Source: Gambelia wislizenii | Lineage: Eukaryota > Chordata > Lepidosauria > Squamata > Crotaphytidae | Direction of reading: 5' to 3' | Length of the DNA stretch: 64,000 bases | Assembly (NCBI GenBank): GCA_030847615.1 | Contig: JAUMIR010000001.1 | Span: forward strand, 183,973,001 to 184,037,000 | Shown here: piece after piece, positions 1-10,845 of the stretch | Position numbering within the stretch: the first letter of the stretch is position 1 | How the letters are laid out: each line of letters opens with the position of its first letter | Notes under the pieces: model-generated | The model's database searches: none | What the model was told of the DNA's origin: nothing | Seen by the model: the letters and a program-made list of their open reading frames with translations, nothing else | Translations under genes and position numbers: made by a program

Positions 1-1358
1 CGGTACTTGTCCCAAGTTTCTGGCTGTACACACGCAGCAGTGGCAAGCTCCGGACCCCTCTGCTTTGTCTCCCCTTCATGATCTGCCTTTTGGTGTCCAA
101 TCTTCTGGGGTACAAATAGAGACAGGAATCAGACCTCCGTGAGCCCCTCCAACTTCCCCATGCTGGGGGAAGAATTTTAAACCATCTTTGGATGGAAATC
201 ATCTGGTTTCCGTCCCCATGTGGCAAAGCTTTCACCAGCAGCTCCCCAGTGAGAGTTTTATTGCTACACCATTGTCAACCGGAAGTCCCATTTTCCCCCC
301 ATATACATGTTGATGTATCGGTAAAATGCATTGGGATTTTGGAACAGGGACCATTATTCAGATCAGTTGAGGTGAACAAAGGTTTTAGCGCACAAAGAAC
401 ATGTGAGAATTTTGTTCTGAGACCTTCTGGCAACAACATGAAAGTTATATTTTGTACACAGTGCTATGTGTTCTCAATAACACCCATGAGGATAGACAGT
501 ACAAGAACAAGCCCGCACTGCAGTTATCAAGTATGTGTTGGCTATCTCGATACAGTCTAAGAAATCTACAGCTGGAAGGAAACTTGACAGATCTCCAGGC
601 AGCCAAGTCAAAATATCAAAGTTAGGGGAAACTTCAGAACTATTCTCTTTGTTTAGCAGTTTTGTAGAGCGAAATGCACTGAAGTAAGAGGTGGCCATTA
701 TGTTCAGTGCTACTGGGAGAAAAACAAGGGATGTCCCCTTAAAAAAACAGATATGTATGAGAACCCTGACAAGGTCTTTCTTTTTTTCCTGCCATTAAAA
801 GGATTCATTCATAGACCCTTAACATTCAAGGTAGAATGCTGTTTAATTAAAAATATACACCAAACATCCCTATTATTTCCTTTTCTGGGATATAGGGAAG
901 TTAGAACAACATGGAAATTCAATGCAGTATCCATTCATGATGACCAATGGGACATAGCACTCATGAGGGATCTCCTCTCCAGGCTGGCCCCACAGTTCCA
1001 AACCATTGGGGTTCTCTCACTCACCTTGCCCCCTTGCCCCTCTGGATCCCTACCTGGATCAGGTACTTGGGCCTCAAGGTGATCTCTCTATGGACCACTG
1101 GGTGTGTTGTTAGTGGGTTCACTGTGGAAAGCCTGACCAAACTCTTTATAAAAAATTAACAGGAACAGATAGAAAAAGACTGAACAAGTCAAAGTTTATT
1201 AATACACAATTAGATCAAACATTAACCCCTGAACTATTTAATCATTCACAGCTTCCCCAAACCCTATCAATCCTTCTCCCCAGCTGACTGTCCCTTCTCT
1301 ATTATTCCTTTCCCCTATATCTATGTTGTCTTCTTCCTATCTCTCTGCAATCCTTTTC
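1..1358. other. Stretch without recognised feature
   Basis: I see no gene, exon with paired splice sites, or repeat family that I can name. Open frames here are short, overlap on both strands and show no domain-like composition. The sequence is ordinary AT-leaning unique-looking DNA. Confidence 0.5.
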
Positions 1359-1359
1359 C

Positions 1360-1860
1360 TACAGTGGCACTATTACTTCCCTTGATTGAAACACTATACT
1401 CCTATTGATGCAGCCCAGAATCGCATTAGCTTTTTTAGCTGCCGCATCACATTGCTGACTCATGTTGAGCTTGTGGTCCATTAAGACTCCTAGATCCCTT
1501 TTGCACGTGCTGCCATCAAGCCAGGTGTCACCCGTCCTATATCTGTGCATTTCATTTTTACTGCCCAAGTGTAGTATCCTACATTTCTCCCTGTTGTAAT
1601 TCATTTTGTTAGTTTTGGCTCAGTTTTTTAATCTGTTCAGGTCATTTTGGATTCTGTTCCTATCTTCTGGGGTATTAGCTACTAATTTGGCATCATCTGC
1701 AAACTTGATAAGCATGCCGTCTATTCCCTCATCTAAGTCATTGATAAAGATGATGAATAGCACTGGGCCCAGGACAGAACCCTGTGACATCCCCGCTGGT
1801 CACTTTTCTTCAGGATGAAGAGGAGCCATTGGTGACTATCCTTTGGCCATACAGGAGAAA
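1360..1860 (-). mobile_element. CR1 LINE fragment, reverse transcriptase region
   Basis: Read on the minus strand this encodes the central to C-terminal part of a CR1-type reverse transcriptase. Visible pieces are the GPVLFNIFINDLD block, the catalytic FADD box (plus-strand 1691-1707) and the family-typical [19 protein letters not shown] stretch. Both ends are missing: there is no 3' untranslated tail with the ATTCTATG octamer and no endonuclease domain. The reading frame is interrupted between the FADD part and the 1359-1604 open frame. It is a dead copy. The same region occurs at 18.0-19.1 kb and part of it at 12.0 kb. Confidence 0.9.
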
Positions 1861-2129
1861 AAAAGGTGAAGACACTGGAGTCACAGGCCTGCCCTCTGTC
1901 TCAGATGTTAATCTGCTGTCACATAAGACAGTATTGAGGGATTTTGATGCAGGCAGAGGCCACTCCTTGGACATGTGAGGACCAGGGACAAAGGGCAATA
2001 AAAGACAGGTAATAAAAATTCAGCTCCATTAGCAACAGGAAAGTCACTTCCCTTGAGATCCTGTTGTCCCTATCCCATGCAAAACTAACTGCTTCTTTCT
2101 TAGGCAGAGAACATTTAATTAATTTATTT

Positions 2130-2590
2130 ATTTGTTGGATTTATAGCAATAGCAATAGCACTTCTATCAGTGCCAAAGCACTCCCTAAGTGGTTTACAAC
2201 ATGTTAGCTAATTTATATCCCAAGATGGGGGTCAAGGCAGCTTACAAGAATTTTAAAAAACTACAACTAATCCATTACAAGTTACAAAAGTTAAAAAAGA
2301 ATTAAATTAATTACCATTATTAAAATATGAAAGTTAAAAACACAACATGAGTTAAAAACATAATATTGGGTAAAAATACAACATTAAAAACAGCACACCA
2401 ATTAAAATTCACATTTCAAATGCACGCCTAAATAATAATGCCTTTAACTGCCAATGAAAAGAGAGGTGGGAGGGGGCCAACCAGACCTCCCGTGGAAGGG
2501 AGTTCCACAGCCTGGGAGCAGCCACAGAGAAGGCTTTCTCCTGAGTCCTCACCAACTTCTGAAGGAGACTCTGTGCCTTTACATTTGGGA
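2130..2590 (-). mobile_element. Old L2-like retroelement 3' region
   Basis: The block starts with a TTTATTTATTTG stretch, the reverse complement of the AAATAAATA tail of L2-like elements. It continues with a motif meaning 'gcttacaa', an AT-rich section, and a GC-richer section containing 'ggagttccacagcctggga' and 'gagaaggctttctcctga'. The same order of motifs occurs in the 45.0-45.8 kb region, so this is an interspersed repeat on the minus strand. No coding capacity is left. Assignment to L2 rests on tail similarity only. Confidence 0.5.
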
Positions 2591-2609
2591 AAGCCTTTAG
2601 CTAATATAT

Positions 2610-2790
2610 AGGTAAAACTTGCCAATTGTAGTCCAATGGACAAGTTTTATCTTTGCTAAAGCTTTGAATAATTGCATGATACATATTTTGCATTTTGGTT
2701 GGTCAATAAACGTACCACCTCTTTTGTGGATTTTGTTGTATTTTGCTGTATGGCCAACAGGGCTAACCCAGCTAAACTTCAGTTTTTTAT
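2610..2790 (+). repeat. Fragment related to the 53.7-kb paired-repeat element
   Basis: The segment 'ttttgcattttggttggtc' followed by 'aataaacg', 'tttgtggattttg' and 'atggccaacagggcta' matches, in the same order, the two direct repeats at 53.70-53.89 and 54.22-54.39 kb. The upstream CTGATGA motif of those copies is not preserved here. Confidence 0.5.
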
Positions 2791-3300
2791 CCTTTGCCCC
2801 CCTTCACAGCATTCACTGAGCTATGAACCAATCAAACTCACCTAGCTCCTCCCTTCACAGTATCTACCTTATTTGTGCTTTCCTTTTACTCACCTATTCC
2901 CTTTCCTTCTAGTTATGCCTCCATCATGGCTTATTTCCATTATGTATCTCTTATTTTCCCAGTGGAACCATCCTTGTCATGGCAGAAAACCACCACCACT
3001 TGGCTTAATCACAACAGCAGTAACTAGAGCAGGGAAGAGCAAAAAAGAGACAATAGCTACTGGGACTGCCTTCCCTTGTTTTAGTGGTGCTCCAGTAGCA
3101 GAGAAAGGGATGAAATTTAAATAGTCCTTCTGGCATATGGTGATAGATTCTCCTAGACTGCCCAAGGAGAGTGGTCTCTAGGCAAGGAAATGTTTTTAGA
3201 GGACAGGCCATAGGGGATCAATCAAACAGTGGTGATTGGCCAAGCAAAGCAACAGGGTAGGTTGAATAGGGGTTGAAGGACCTGGGACAGCTCTAGTTCC
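2791..3300. other. Stretch without recognised feature
   Basis: No gene or named repeat is visible. The open frames here overlap one another on both strands and look like chance frames. Confidence 0.4.
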
Positions 3301-3307
3301 ATGTTCT

Positions 3308-3560
3308 TTGTGTGTGCGCGCGTGCGCACACACACACACACATACATGCACACACATGAGCCAGCCATCAAGTCATCTGACAACTTATAGTGACCCCATA
3401 AATTTCATAGTTTTTTTAGGCAAAGAATACTCAGAGGTAGTTTGCCATTGCCTTTCTCTGGAATATAGCTTACAGCATCTGGTGCTTCTTGGCAGTCCCC
3501 CCTCCCATCCAAATACTAAGCTTCCACAATCAGACAGGATCTGGTGCCTTAAGGGTATTT
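3308..3560 (-). mobile_element. 5S rRNA-derived SINE with CA-rich tail
   Basis: On the minus strand this starts near 3560 with a 5S rRNA-like head, decayed: 'gatctggtgcctta' and 'ccaagcatctgg' are traceable. It runs through a body containing 'ctctgagtattc' and 'ctatgaaattcat', and ends in a GT/CA microsatellite at 3308-3345. The body matches the copies at 13.7, 38.4, 50.3 and 62.2 kb; the 5S part is clearest in the 38.4- and 62.2-kb copies. SINEs of this type (SINE3, 5S-derived) use the internal 5S promoter for RNA polymerase III. Confidence 0.75.
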
Positions 3561-3912
3561 ATATGGGTAAATTTCATTACAGTTTGTTTTTTAACTATAA
3601 ACATTAGCCAAAAAATGGCATAATTATTTTTGGGAAACTGATAGCTTTGTACTGAATAATAAATATTTCACCTGAATAAAATTGATTTTATTATTATTCA
3701 GGAGTTATTTGTATACTACAGGAGGTATAGCGTGTGGCTTTACAATAATTTAAATATTTTATATGAAAATCATTAATATGCAGTTACACACTGTTATGCA
3801 CAGTGGCATATGGACATTTCCATGGAGCATCATACACCTCATATTTCATCTGTTGAGGAATTTCACATCTCATACAGAACATATATGTACATTTCAGCAT
3901 TTCCAGAGAGTA

Positions 3913-4138
3913 TAGTTGTCCCTCCGTATCCACGGATTTAAGTATTAATGGCTTGAAAATATCCTTTAAAAAATAATAACCCAAAAAGCAAACCTTGATT
4001 TTGCCATCTTATATCAGGGACACCATTTTGATATGCCATTGCATATAATAGGACTTGCATATTCACGGATTTTGGTATCCACGGGGGGGGGGGGGAGTGT
4101 CCTGGAACCAAACCCCAGTGAATATGAAGGGACAATTG
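3913..4138 (+). mobile_element. Tigger/pogo-like MITE, subfamily A
   Basis: A 226-bp non-autonomous DNA transposon. It begins tagttgtccctccgtatcc and ends in the inverted counterpart (gaagggacaattg), flanked by TA dinucleotides as expected of Tc1/mariner elements. The body contains 'ccaaaaagcaaaccttgat' and 'gggacaccattttg', shared with the copies at 5.5, 28.3, 39.1 and 63.8 kb. A run of G occurs at 4083-4096. No transposase coding is present, so movement would need a transposase supplied in trans. Confidence 0.85.
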
Positions 4139-4290
4139 TATTTCTAAGTGCCCATCTACATGAGGGGAAAAAATCCAAAGTGCCTTGTAGTATTGGCATC
4201 TCACAGCAGCAGCAACATTTCTAAATGGTTTTTCTGGTCTTGGAAGCCCCCATATGCCTTACATTCTGGATGGCGGTCGTGAGTAATTTA

Positions 4291-4997
4291 CCGTATATTC
4301 CTGCGTATAAGACTGCTTTTTAACACTTGAAAATCTCAAAAGTGGGGGGGTCACCTTATATGCCCAGCAGATCTTTTCCCCTGCTGTGAGAATGACTGCC
4401 TTGTCTTTGAAGTGTTAAATTCCCTGGGCAGTTTCCCCAGCAGATCCTTTCCCCTGCTGTGAGAATGACTGCTTTGCCTTTGAAGTGTTAAATTGCCCCC
4501 CATTTAGCTCAGGAGAGAAGAGAAGTAGTCTATAAAAGGACATCAAGTTTTGTCCATGGCGAAATTCTCTTATCTGAATAAAAGCTTCTGGCAGAGTTAA
4601 ATCATTCTTTAATTGCAAGGTATTTATTATGAGATTGTATTTTGGTAAACTTGCCAGGAAGATTCCCATTTGCATAGCTTTGGGGATTTCCTCTCCAGAA
4701 GTTTGCAAGTGGCTCTAAAATCATTAATGTGCTCATTCAAAAATGTGGGATTTGATAGCTTCATATTATTAATGCAACCTTACTTTCCAAAGATTGAACA
4801 TCACAGAGATTTTTCGAAGTATCCCATGCTTTTTTAGTGTTCTCAGTCCTTTAATTCCACAGACTATTCCATCATCTACAGCCACTGAGCTGGCTGGCTG
4901 GTGGGGGGCAGGATTATCACCCGGGTGGCTGGCTGGAGTGGGGGCAAACTCTATATTTTAACTTAAAAATTGGGGGGTCGTCTTATACGCCCAGTCG
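4291..4997. mobile_element. Composite MITE with cgtataagac-type ends
   Basis: The left end reads 'accgtatattcctgcgtata' then 'agac'. The right end (about 4970-4995) is an inverted version containing 'gtcttatacgcccagtcgg'. Both arms continue into a G-run plus AT stretch, giving imperfect terminal inverted repeats of about 60 bp. Inside are a tandem duplication (4368-4425 and 4440-4494) and a decayed copia-like gag stretch. The right end directly abuts a truncated Harbinger-like MITE. The superfamily is not clear to me; hAT is possible. Confidence 0.55.
4500..4870 (-). pseudogene. Ty1/copia-like gag remnant
   Basis: On the minus strand three consecutive frames, joined by two frameshifts, read like the gag domain of copia-type LTR elements (UBN2 family). 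First is a block around KKAWDTSKNL, then a block with LNEHINDFRATCKLLE, then GEEIPKAMQMGIFLASLPKY followed by NTLQLKNDLTLPEAFIQ. The spacing of the aWD, eHI..F, ..LL, LaSLP and ltl..a landmarks fits that family. No zinc knuckle, protease, integrase or LTR is visible. It lies inside the composite MITE, either as captured sequence or as an older insertion. Confidence 0.55.
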
Positions 4998-5463
4998 GTA
5001 CTCATGTTAGTTCTCCACCGCTGCAATTTTTTTTTTAAAAAAGTCATCCCAAGGTGTGCTGGTGCTATAGAGTGATTTTCCAATTTTATAGGAAACAAAA
5101 CAGGAAATATTCATTCTGTTCTATCGCCTTAGTGAGCGATTGCTAAGGTGAAAATCCAACGTGATGGCAGTGAGAGCTTGTACTGCTAGCAAGCCCCGCC
5201 CCTGCTCTGGCCCAGCCAATCAGCTTTGTGCTTCCCTTCAAATTTTCTGTCATTCGATAGTCCAAATGAGCAGGAATGCGGACTCCCCTCACAGTTTTTG
5301 AAAAAGTACAGAAAAATCTGCTAAGGCTTTTACCGCTTTGCTTTTGCTGTTTTGGGTCCCCCTCCTTCCATACAGTGTGGATGGGCGTTGGATCACATTT
5401 AGACAGGTAGGATTCCCAGTGAATTCCATGAGGGGTATTTTCACCATTTAGATGGGCCCCATG
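4998..5463 (-). mobile_element. Harbinger-like MITE, left-truncated
   Basis: The right terminus 'accatttagatgggccc' is the inverted form of the GGGCCCATCTAAATGGT end seen at 17.88 and 26.73 kb. Body landmarks shared with the four other copies are 'aatccaacgtgatgg', 'agccaatcagctttgtg', 'cacagtttttgaaaaa' and 'cccctccttcc'. The other end is missing where the copy meets the preceding MITE near 4998. No coding capacity. Confidence 0.7.
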
Positions 5464-5528
5464 TCTGTGAAGTTTCAAAGTATTCTTACCTTTTCTTGGG
5501 ATTGCAATCAGCACAGAAGACAGTTGTA

Positions 5529-5765
5529 TGGTCAGTCCTCCATATCCACAGATTCTGCATCCACAGATTCAACCATCCACAGTTTGAAAATATTCTCCCC
5601 CCCCCCAAATTCCTAAAAGCAAACCTCATTTTTGCCATAAGGAACTTTACATAAGGAACAGCATTTTACTATGCCATTATATTTAATGGGACTTGAGCAT
5701 CCACAGATTTTGGTATGCATGGGGAGTCCTGGAACCAAACCCCAGCAGATACCAACGGCCCACTG
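5529..5765 (+). mobile_element. Tigger/pogo-like MITE, subfamily A
   Basis: This carries the internal signature of subfamily A ('aagcaaacctcatttttgcc', 'ggaacagcattttactatgc', 'ggaaccaaaccccagcag'). The ends are degenerate but recognisable (gtcagtcctccatatcc and cggcccactg), with TA on both sides. The left part has an extra 'atccacagattc' repeat. Non-coding. Confidence 0.8.
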
Positions 5766-5769
5766 TATA

Positions 5770-7140
5770 TCTTTGGTGCAGTCATATAGAAGGAGCCTTT
5801 TTGAACTTTTGATTTCTAAAATGTAGAGCACAAAATGCAATAGGTAACAGATTTCCTATGATACAGTACATACTATTCCAGATGTAGTCTTGCCTTGTAT
5901 TTGCATAAAGGCAGCATGATGTTTGCAGCTTATTCTTTTATTATAAACTGATATTTACTTCACTTTATACTTGCCTACCTTGACTCTCATGAGTCATTTT
6001 AATACCCATTTTCACAATCTGAAGACTTCCTATTAGAACTTTTCACTGGCTGTTTTTGCTCTCACCACCCTAAATTAATGGAATGTTAATAAAATTGTTA
6101 CCCCCTGTGCTTTACTTTGCAAAACAGATGCCATAAAATGGATGGCTTTAACCCCCTTTGAAAACACAGAACTTATCAGCAGAACATACGCAGCAGACAC
6201 ATATTGATTCCAGCATGCAAGTTTAAGATAGCCATCCACACAAGACTCATCCCCAGTTTATATTCTCTAGCATTAAAGACTCAAAACACTCAAAAATAGT
6301 TTTAAAAGTATAAAAACATCTTTACTTACAGTCAGTATGCATATCTCAGTGAATATCAGCAGCATATCAACAAGTGAAGGCTAAACTAGTAAAATACAAC
6401 TAAAAATTACATGTTAAAATCAAAATGTGTGGGAACTCTGTCCCAGAGTTGTTGACTCTACAAAATCATCATGACGAGTGTTAAGCGTCATGGCAGCTTT
6501 CCAGACAAAGAAAGGACTTGGACACACCTCTTCCTCTGGAAAGCCAATCACAACTCAATAGGAAATTACATCACATATTCTGTTTGTGTCTATCAGTTAA
6601 CCCTTTCAGCAGTTAAACATCTCGACTTATTGGGTTGCAAACTACATACCCCAACATAAATAATTGTGTATCACCAGCAAAAGTGGCCACCTTACTATTC
6701 ATCCAGGTATTTATGAACAAACCTATGGCCCCAATATAACACTGGAACCAATATACCTCATGGGTCCAATATGACACTAGTTCCAGTACAAATCCATGAT
6801 GGATTCCACAGTTTCTACTCCTCCATAGTATGAACTGACTATGTGTCAGTGCATGGGCCAAGGCCTGACAGAATTCACAGGACAGAATATGGCTACCATG
6901 TTTATTGAAATGTCTGTATGATGCAACATGAGGCAAAGGGTGCTTGCTGCACAGTGATAGACAAGGACTGTCAACACTACTTCACACAGGATGCACACAG
7001 GATGACACAGCATGGCTGATGCAACCATACTATGGACTATGTACATAAGTGGGTGCAGCCTGTGTCCTTTGTGGGGAGTTATTGTTGGAGTTGCAGCCAG
7101 AGGTTCTGCCAGATTGTTCTATGGACAGATAGCTATTAGT
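5770..7140. other. Stretch without recognised feature
   Basis: No gene or classified repeat is visible. Open frames of up to about 107 codons overlap on opposite strands and show no domain or splice context. Confidence 0.4.
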
Positions 7141-7149
7141 TTGTATATA

Positions 7150-7209
7150 CTCTCTCTCTCTCTCTCTCTCTATTTACAGAACTTTACTTACAAAGTTCTG
7201 TAAATAGAG
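7150..7209. repeat. (CT)n microsatellite joined to a perfect hairpin
   Basis: A CT run at 7150-7170 merges into an inverted repeat with 18-bp perfect arms, 7168-7185 (ctctatttacagaacttt) and 7192-7209, separated by the 6-nt loop acttac. The palindrome has no mismatches. Confidence 0.85.
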
Positions 7210-7318
7210 CTTTGAGGCTCAGAGTTATTCTTAGGCACCTTGCAAACTGTCAGGAGGGTACAGCTCTGGAGAACCCAGCTGAGAGGGACCACAGGAGTGC
7301 ACGCACTGACACAATTTA

Positions 7319-8374
7319 CAGTTACCCCTCCACATTTGTGGGGGTTAGGGGCAGACAACCCCCACAAATGTGAAAAAACATGAATAAGAAATGAGCCTGT
7401 GGGTGAGCGGCTTTCCACCCCAGTCCCTTCCCAGAAGCCCATCGCTGCCTTGGGAAGGGACTGGGGTGGAGAGTGGGCGTGCCATCAGCTTTCAACCCCC
7501 CCTTCCCAAGGCAGTGACCAGCTTTGTGAGAAGCCCCTCACTGCCTTGAGAAGGGACTGGGGTGGAGAGTGGGCGTGCCAGCAGCTTTCCACCCCCCCCT
7601 TCCCAAGGCAGCGACTAGCTTTGTGAGAAGCCCCTTGCTGCTTTGAGAAGGGACTGGGTTGGAGAGCGGGTGGGATGGAGGCATTACACCCCTCTTCTGA
7701 AGCGAGAAGCCCCTTGCTGCCTTGAGAAGGGAGTCGGGTGGACAGTGGGCATGCCAGCGGCTTCCCACCCCGCCTTCCCAAGGCAGCAATGGCCTTTGTG
7801 AGAAGTCCCTCAATGTCTTGAGAAGGGAGTGGGGTGGAGAGCGGGCACGCCAGCGGCTTTCCACCCCGCCTTTCCAAGGCAGCGACGGGCTTCGTGAGAA
7901 GGGACTGGAGTGGAGTCCCTTCTCAAGACATCGAGGGGCTTCTCACGAAGCCCATCGCTGCCTTGGAAAGGCGGGGTGGAAAGCCGCTGGCGTGCCCGCT
8001 CTCCACCCCAGTCCCTTCTCAAAAACTGAGGGACTTCCCACGAAGCCCTTCACTGCCTTGGGAAGGCGGGGTGCAAAGCCGCTGGCTTGGGAAGGGATGG
8101 GGTGGAGAGCGGGTGTGCTAGTGGCTTTGCACCCCGCCTTCCCAAAGCAGCAAAGGGCTTTGTGAGGTGTCCCTCGATGTCTTGAGAAGGGACTGGGGTG
8201 GAGAGCGGGTGTGCCAGCAGCTCTCCACCCCACCTTCCCAAGGCAGTGACTGGCTTCACGAGAAGCCATTCGCTGCCTTGGGAAAAGACGGGGTGGAGAG
8301 CAGGGGGGGCAGGCGGCTTTCCACGAATAATTGAAACCGCGAATGTGAAAGTCGTCAATGTGGAGGGGCAACTG
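7319..8374. mobile_element. TIR-bounded minisatellite element, copy I
   Basis: A 1,056-bp unit with pogo/Tigger-type ends: left cagttacccctccacattt, right the inverse 'aatgtggaggggcaactg', with TA on each side. Next to the left end is a 16-bp perfect inverted repeat (cacatttgtgggggtt and its complement around agggcagac), then a 'tgtgaaaaaaca' segment also present in copies II and III. The interior is an array of about 110-bp GC-rich units (fragments: ctttccaccccgcc, ttcccaaggcagcga, agaagggactggggtgg). The array changes direction inside a palindrome at 7831-8009. No transposase; all open frames in it are repeat artefacts. Confidence 0.85.
7378..8325. repeat. 110-bp minisatellite with internal inversion
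   Basis: About eight or nine diverged units of roughly 110 bp, each alternating a C-rich half (ctttccaccccgccttccc) and a G-rich half (gaagggactggggtggaga). Units before about 7910 run in one direction and those just after it in the other. The junction is a near-perfect inverted repeat, 7831-7901 against 7939-8009, with one mismatch in 71 bp. The centre contains a further small palindrome around 7897-7925. Confidence 0.8.
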
Positions 8375-9880
8375 TATTACTAATCTCTGCTTCTGTTCTT
8401 TATTTAGTTTCCAGTCCATAAGAGACCTATGGTATCCCATGACTGGTACTTTTAAGAAAACTCTGTAGAGAAAAGCATGAAAACAGAGGAAAGCAAATGG
8501 GGCATGAGTATGAGATAAAAATACAACTGGAAGCAAACAGTATGATAGAATAAGGAAGAAGCAAATTCCAAAACCAAGAGAACTTTGCCCCAAGAACAAT
8601 TATTCTTGCTTTGTCTTTGACGTGACCTCCTGTTGTTGTAAGTTGGTGCTCTCTTAATTTATTAATTTTCATCTATTATTTATTGCCAGTGTTATTTTTC
8701 ATCAGTGAGAAGTGATACTCATTCTGAGAAGATGTTTAGGTTTAAGGCCCCTTCATTATTTCAAGATTAATAACGTCATCTTAATGCTGGATTATTGTGG
8801 TAATACTGGATGCAGCAGGGTAAGTTTTCCTTGTTGCATGCTAAAATAAACAAAACAGAACCCACACGGTCTGGCTTATGGAATCTATTTTAATTTTTAA
8901 AAGTGAAAATATCTTACTGCATGCTAAAGCAAGCTCACAATTAATGTCACTGGGTAATTCTATCTCCAATTTTGTTCTACACAGTCATGCGATTGTGGAT
9001 CATTAATCCTCTTCTCAACTAATGTTAACCGTATTTTGGGAGGGGGGATTCTGTATGTGTTGTAAGAAGCTAGTTTACATAACATGTTTCCCTGTCTTTC
9101 TGCCAAATGGAAAGTATTATTGAGACAAAAGCTTTTCTTTATTTGAAAACGGGACCTTTTATTATAAGCAAGGCCAATTTAAGATTTTTTGCTCCCTGAA
9201 GAGAAGCAACAAATAGCATCCCACTCCTATGAAGATACATAGTACCTACAGCCAGGTAAGATCTTTTGTCAGGAAATCTTTCTAATCTTCTTCCCTTCTC
9301 CATCAGTAAAAATACAATAATAACAAAGTACATAACTATTTGTGGTGCTTTCTGCTGCCTGAGGCAAATTCATTCTGCTCAGTGGTAGGTAGGGCTTGTC
9401 TTGATTATAAGAACTGATGAGAGCTCATTGTCACATACGATGCACCTGATCTTTGATGCACATTGGAAAGAAGGGTTGTGTAAAAGCACAACACTTTTGG
9501 GGGGCAGGCCTCTGTATCACTAATGCAAGAATATGCCATTTTAATGGGAGATATTACTTTTGCGTATTGGCAAATATTCTTAAATAGATGCAGCTTTATA
9601 ACAAAAAACAGGAAATATTCAGCTAATTGAAACCATTTCTTGCATTTAATTAACAGTTAAAGATTGGCTATACACACTCCTTCCTCAGTTCTGTCAGTGT
9701 ACACTGAGATTCTGTGATGTAGTTTCACACACTGTTTGGAGAGTCAAATAAAAATAATTTAAAACCCAGACATATGTTTTGAGTGGTGACATTAGAATGC
9801 TAACGACCAGATTTTACAGCTCTCCATTATCAACATGATATAAACAATTGTTTTAATACATCTTCATGCATGAGATATCC
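8375..9880. other. Stretch without recognised feature
   Basis: No gene is visible. Around 9170-9410 the pieces 'aaggccaatttaagat' and 'tgcctgaggcaaattcatt' hint at an old DNA transposon, but no ends can be matched. Confidence 0.35.
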
Positions 9881-9889
9881 TACTGCTAC

Positions 9890-9965
9890 CCAGTAAAAAC
9901 AACATCCCATAGTACCTTAAAGACTAATAGATTTATTGTGTCATGAACCTTTTGTGGACTAAGAA
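9890..9965 (-). repeat. Short interspersed repeat fragment
   Basis: On the minus strand this reads 'cttagtccacaaaaggttca', then 'aataaatctattagtcttta' and 'aggtactatggg'. This resembles the widespread amniote repeat that carries a ...cacgaaagcttatg...aataaat...gttagtctttaaggtgc... pattern. Only about 75 bp remain. Confidence 0.45.
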
Positions 9966-10097
9966 GTCATGTGAGTTTATACAGTGGAGCAGAAACAGCT
10001 TGCTCTGTCAGGCTAAAAAATAAACAAAGTAGAGGAGAAGTAGAAGTGATGTAAATCAGAGTTAGACATGTTGCAAGATCCTCAGCATTGTATAAGG

Positions 10098-10459
10098 CAG
10101 AAGTAGGCAAGTGTGCTGTATTTGGGGACCAATTTTCTGCCCTGGAACCCTCCAGGGGCCACATAAACTGCCAAAAACGCCACCCCTCCCTGCAAGTCAC
10201 CCTAAAGGTGGAAGTATCCAGAAGTATCATTCTGGTTTTGTAAAATGTTGATTTTAAAAAATGTTAAACATTGGGGTGGGGGAGTTAAACCTATTTAAAA
10301 AGATGATTTGCCACACCTGGAGGCTTTGAAGAATGGAAATTCAACCTCTTTTGTAGGCAGGAAAAGGAGAATCAGGGGATTCTGAAAGTGGTCAAGAGCC
10401 ACAAAAACAGTGTTGGTGAGACCACATACAGCCCCACAGCCACATTTTTGCCCAGCCTG
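10098..10459. mobile_element. hAT-like MITE
   Basis: The left end is cagaagtaggcaagtgtgct. The right end is the approximate inverse (ttttgcccagcctg). The flanking 8-bp stretches, gtataagg (10090-10097) and ctataggg (10460-10467), agree at six positions, as expected for an aged hAT target duplication. The interior has no coding capacity. Confidence 0.55.
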
Positions 10460-10605
10460 CTATAGGGTGTAGCTACCAACAACAACTTAGAGGTGCAGGG
10501 AAATGAAAAGTGGATAATGCCAGAGGATCACTATACCCTTCAATAAGGAACAGAAGAAAAGAAGCTAAAGTGCATGTACATATGTTTCTGTGCACATGGA
10601 TGTTT

Positions 10606-10845
10606 GAGATGCTGTTGTTGTTTGCCTTCAAGGTGCTTCTGATTTATGGGGACCCTAAAGCAAACCTATCTGAAGGTTTTCTTGGCAAGATTTGTTCAGA
10701 GGGGGGTTGCCTTTGCCTTCCTCTGAGGCTGAGAGAGTGTGATTTACCCAAGATGACCAGTGGGTTTCCATTGCTGAGTGGGGATTTGAACCTGGTTTCC
10801 AGAGTTGTTGCCCAACACCGAAACCACTTCACCATGCTGCTTTGA
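10606..10845 (-). mobile_element. tRNA-derived SINE (type 1)
   Basis: Minus-strand SINE whose head lies near 10845 and whose tail is the GTT-rich stretch near 10610. The tRNA-like part shows a B-box (plus-strand ggatttgaacc at 10782-10792) and, in the inverse, 'gtgaagtggtttcggtgttg' at the A-box side. The body carries the family landmarks 'cctcagaggaaggcaaagg' and 'aatcttgccaagaaaacct' when read on the minus strand. Related copies lie at 32.3, 34.3, 35.6, 38.1, 38.6 and 47.3 kb. Confidence 0.8.

Noticed and set aside
7399..8599. Overlapping frames of up to 218 codons on both strands
   Set aside because: Repeat artefacts of the 110-bp array in copy I.
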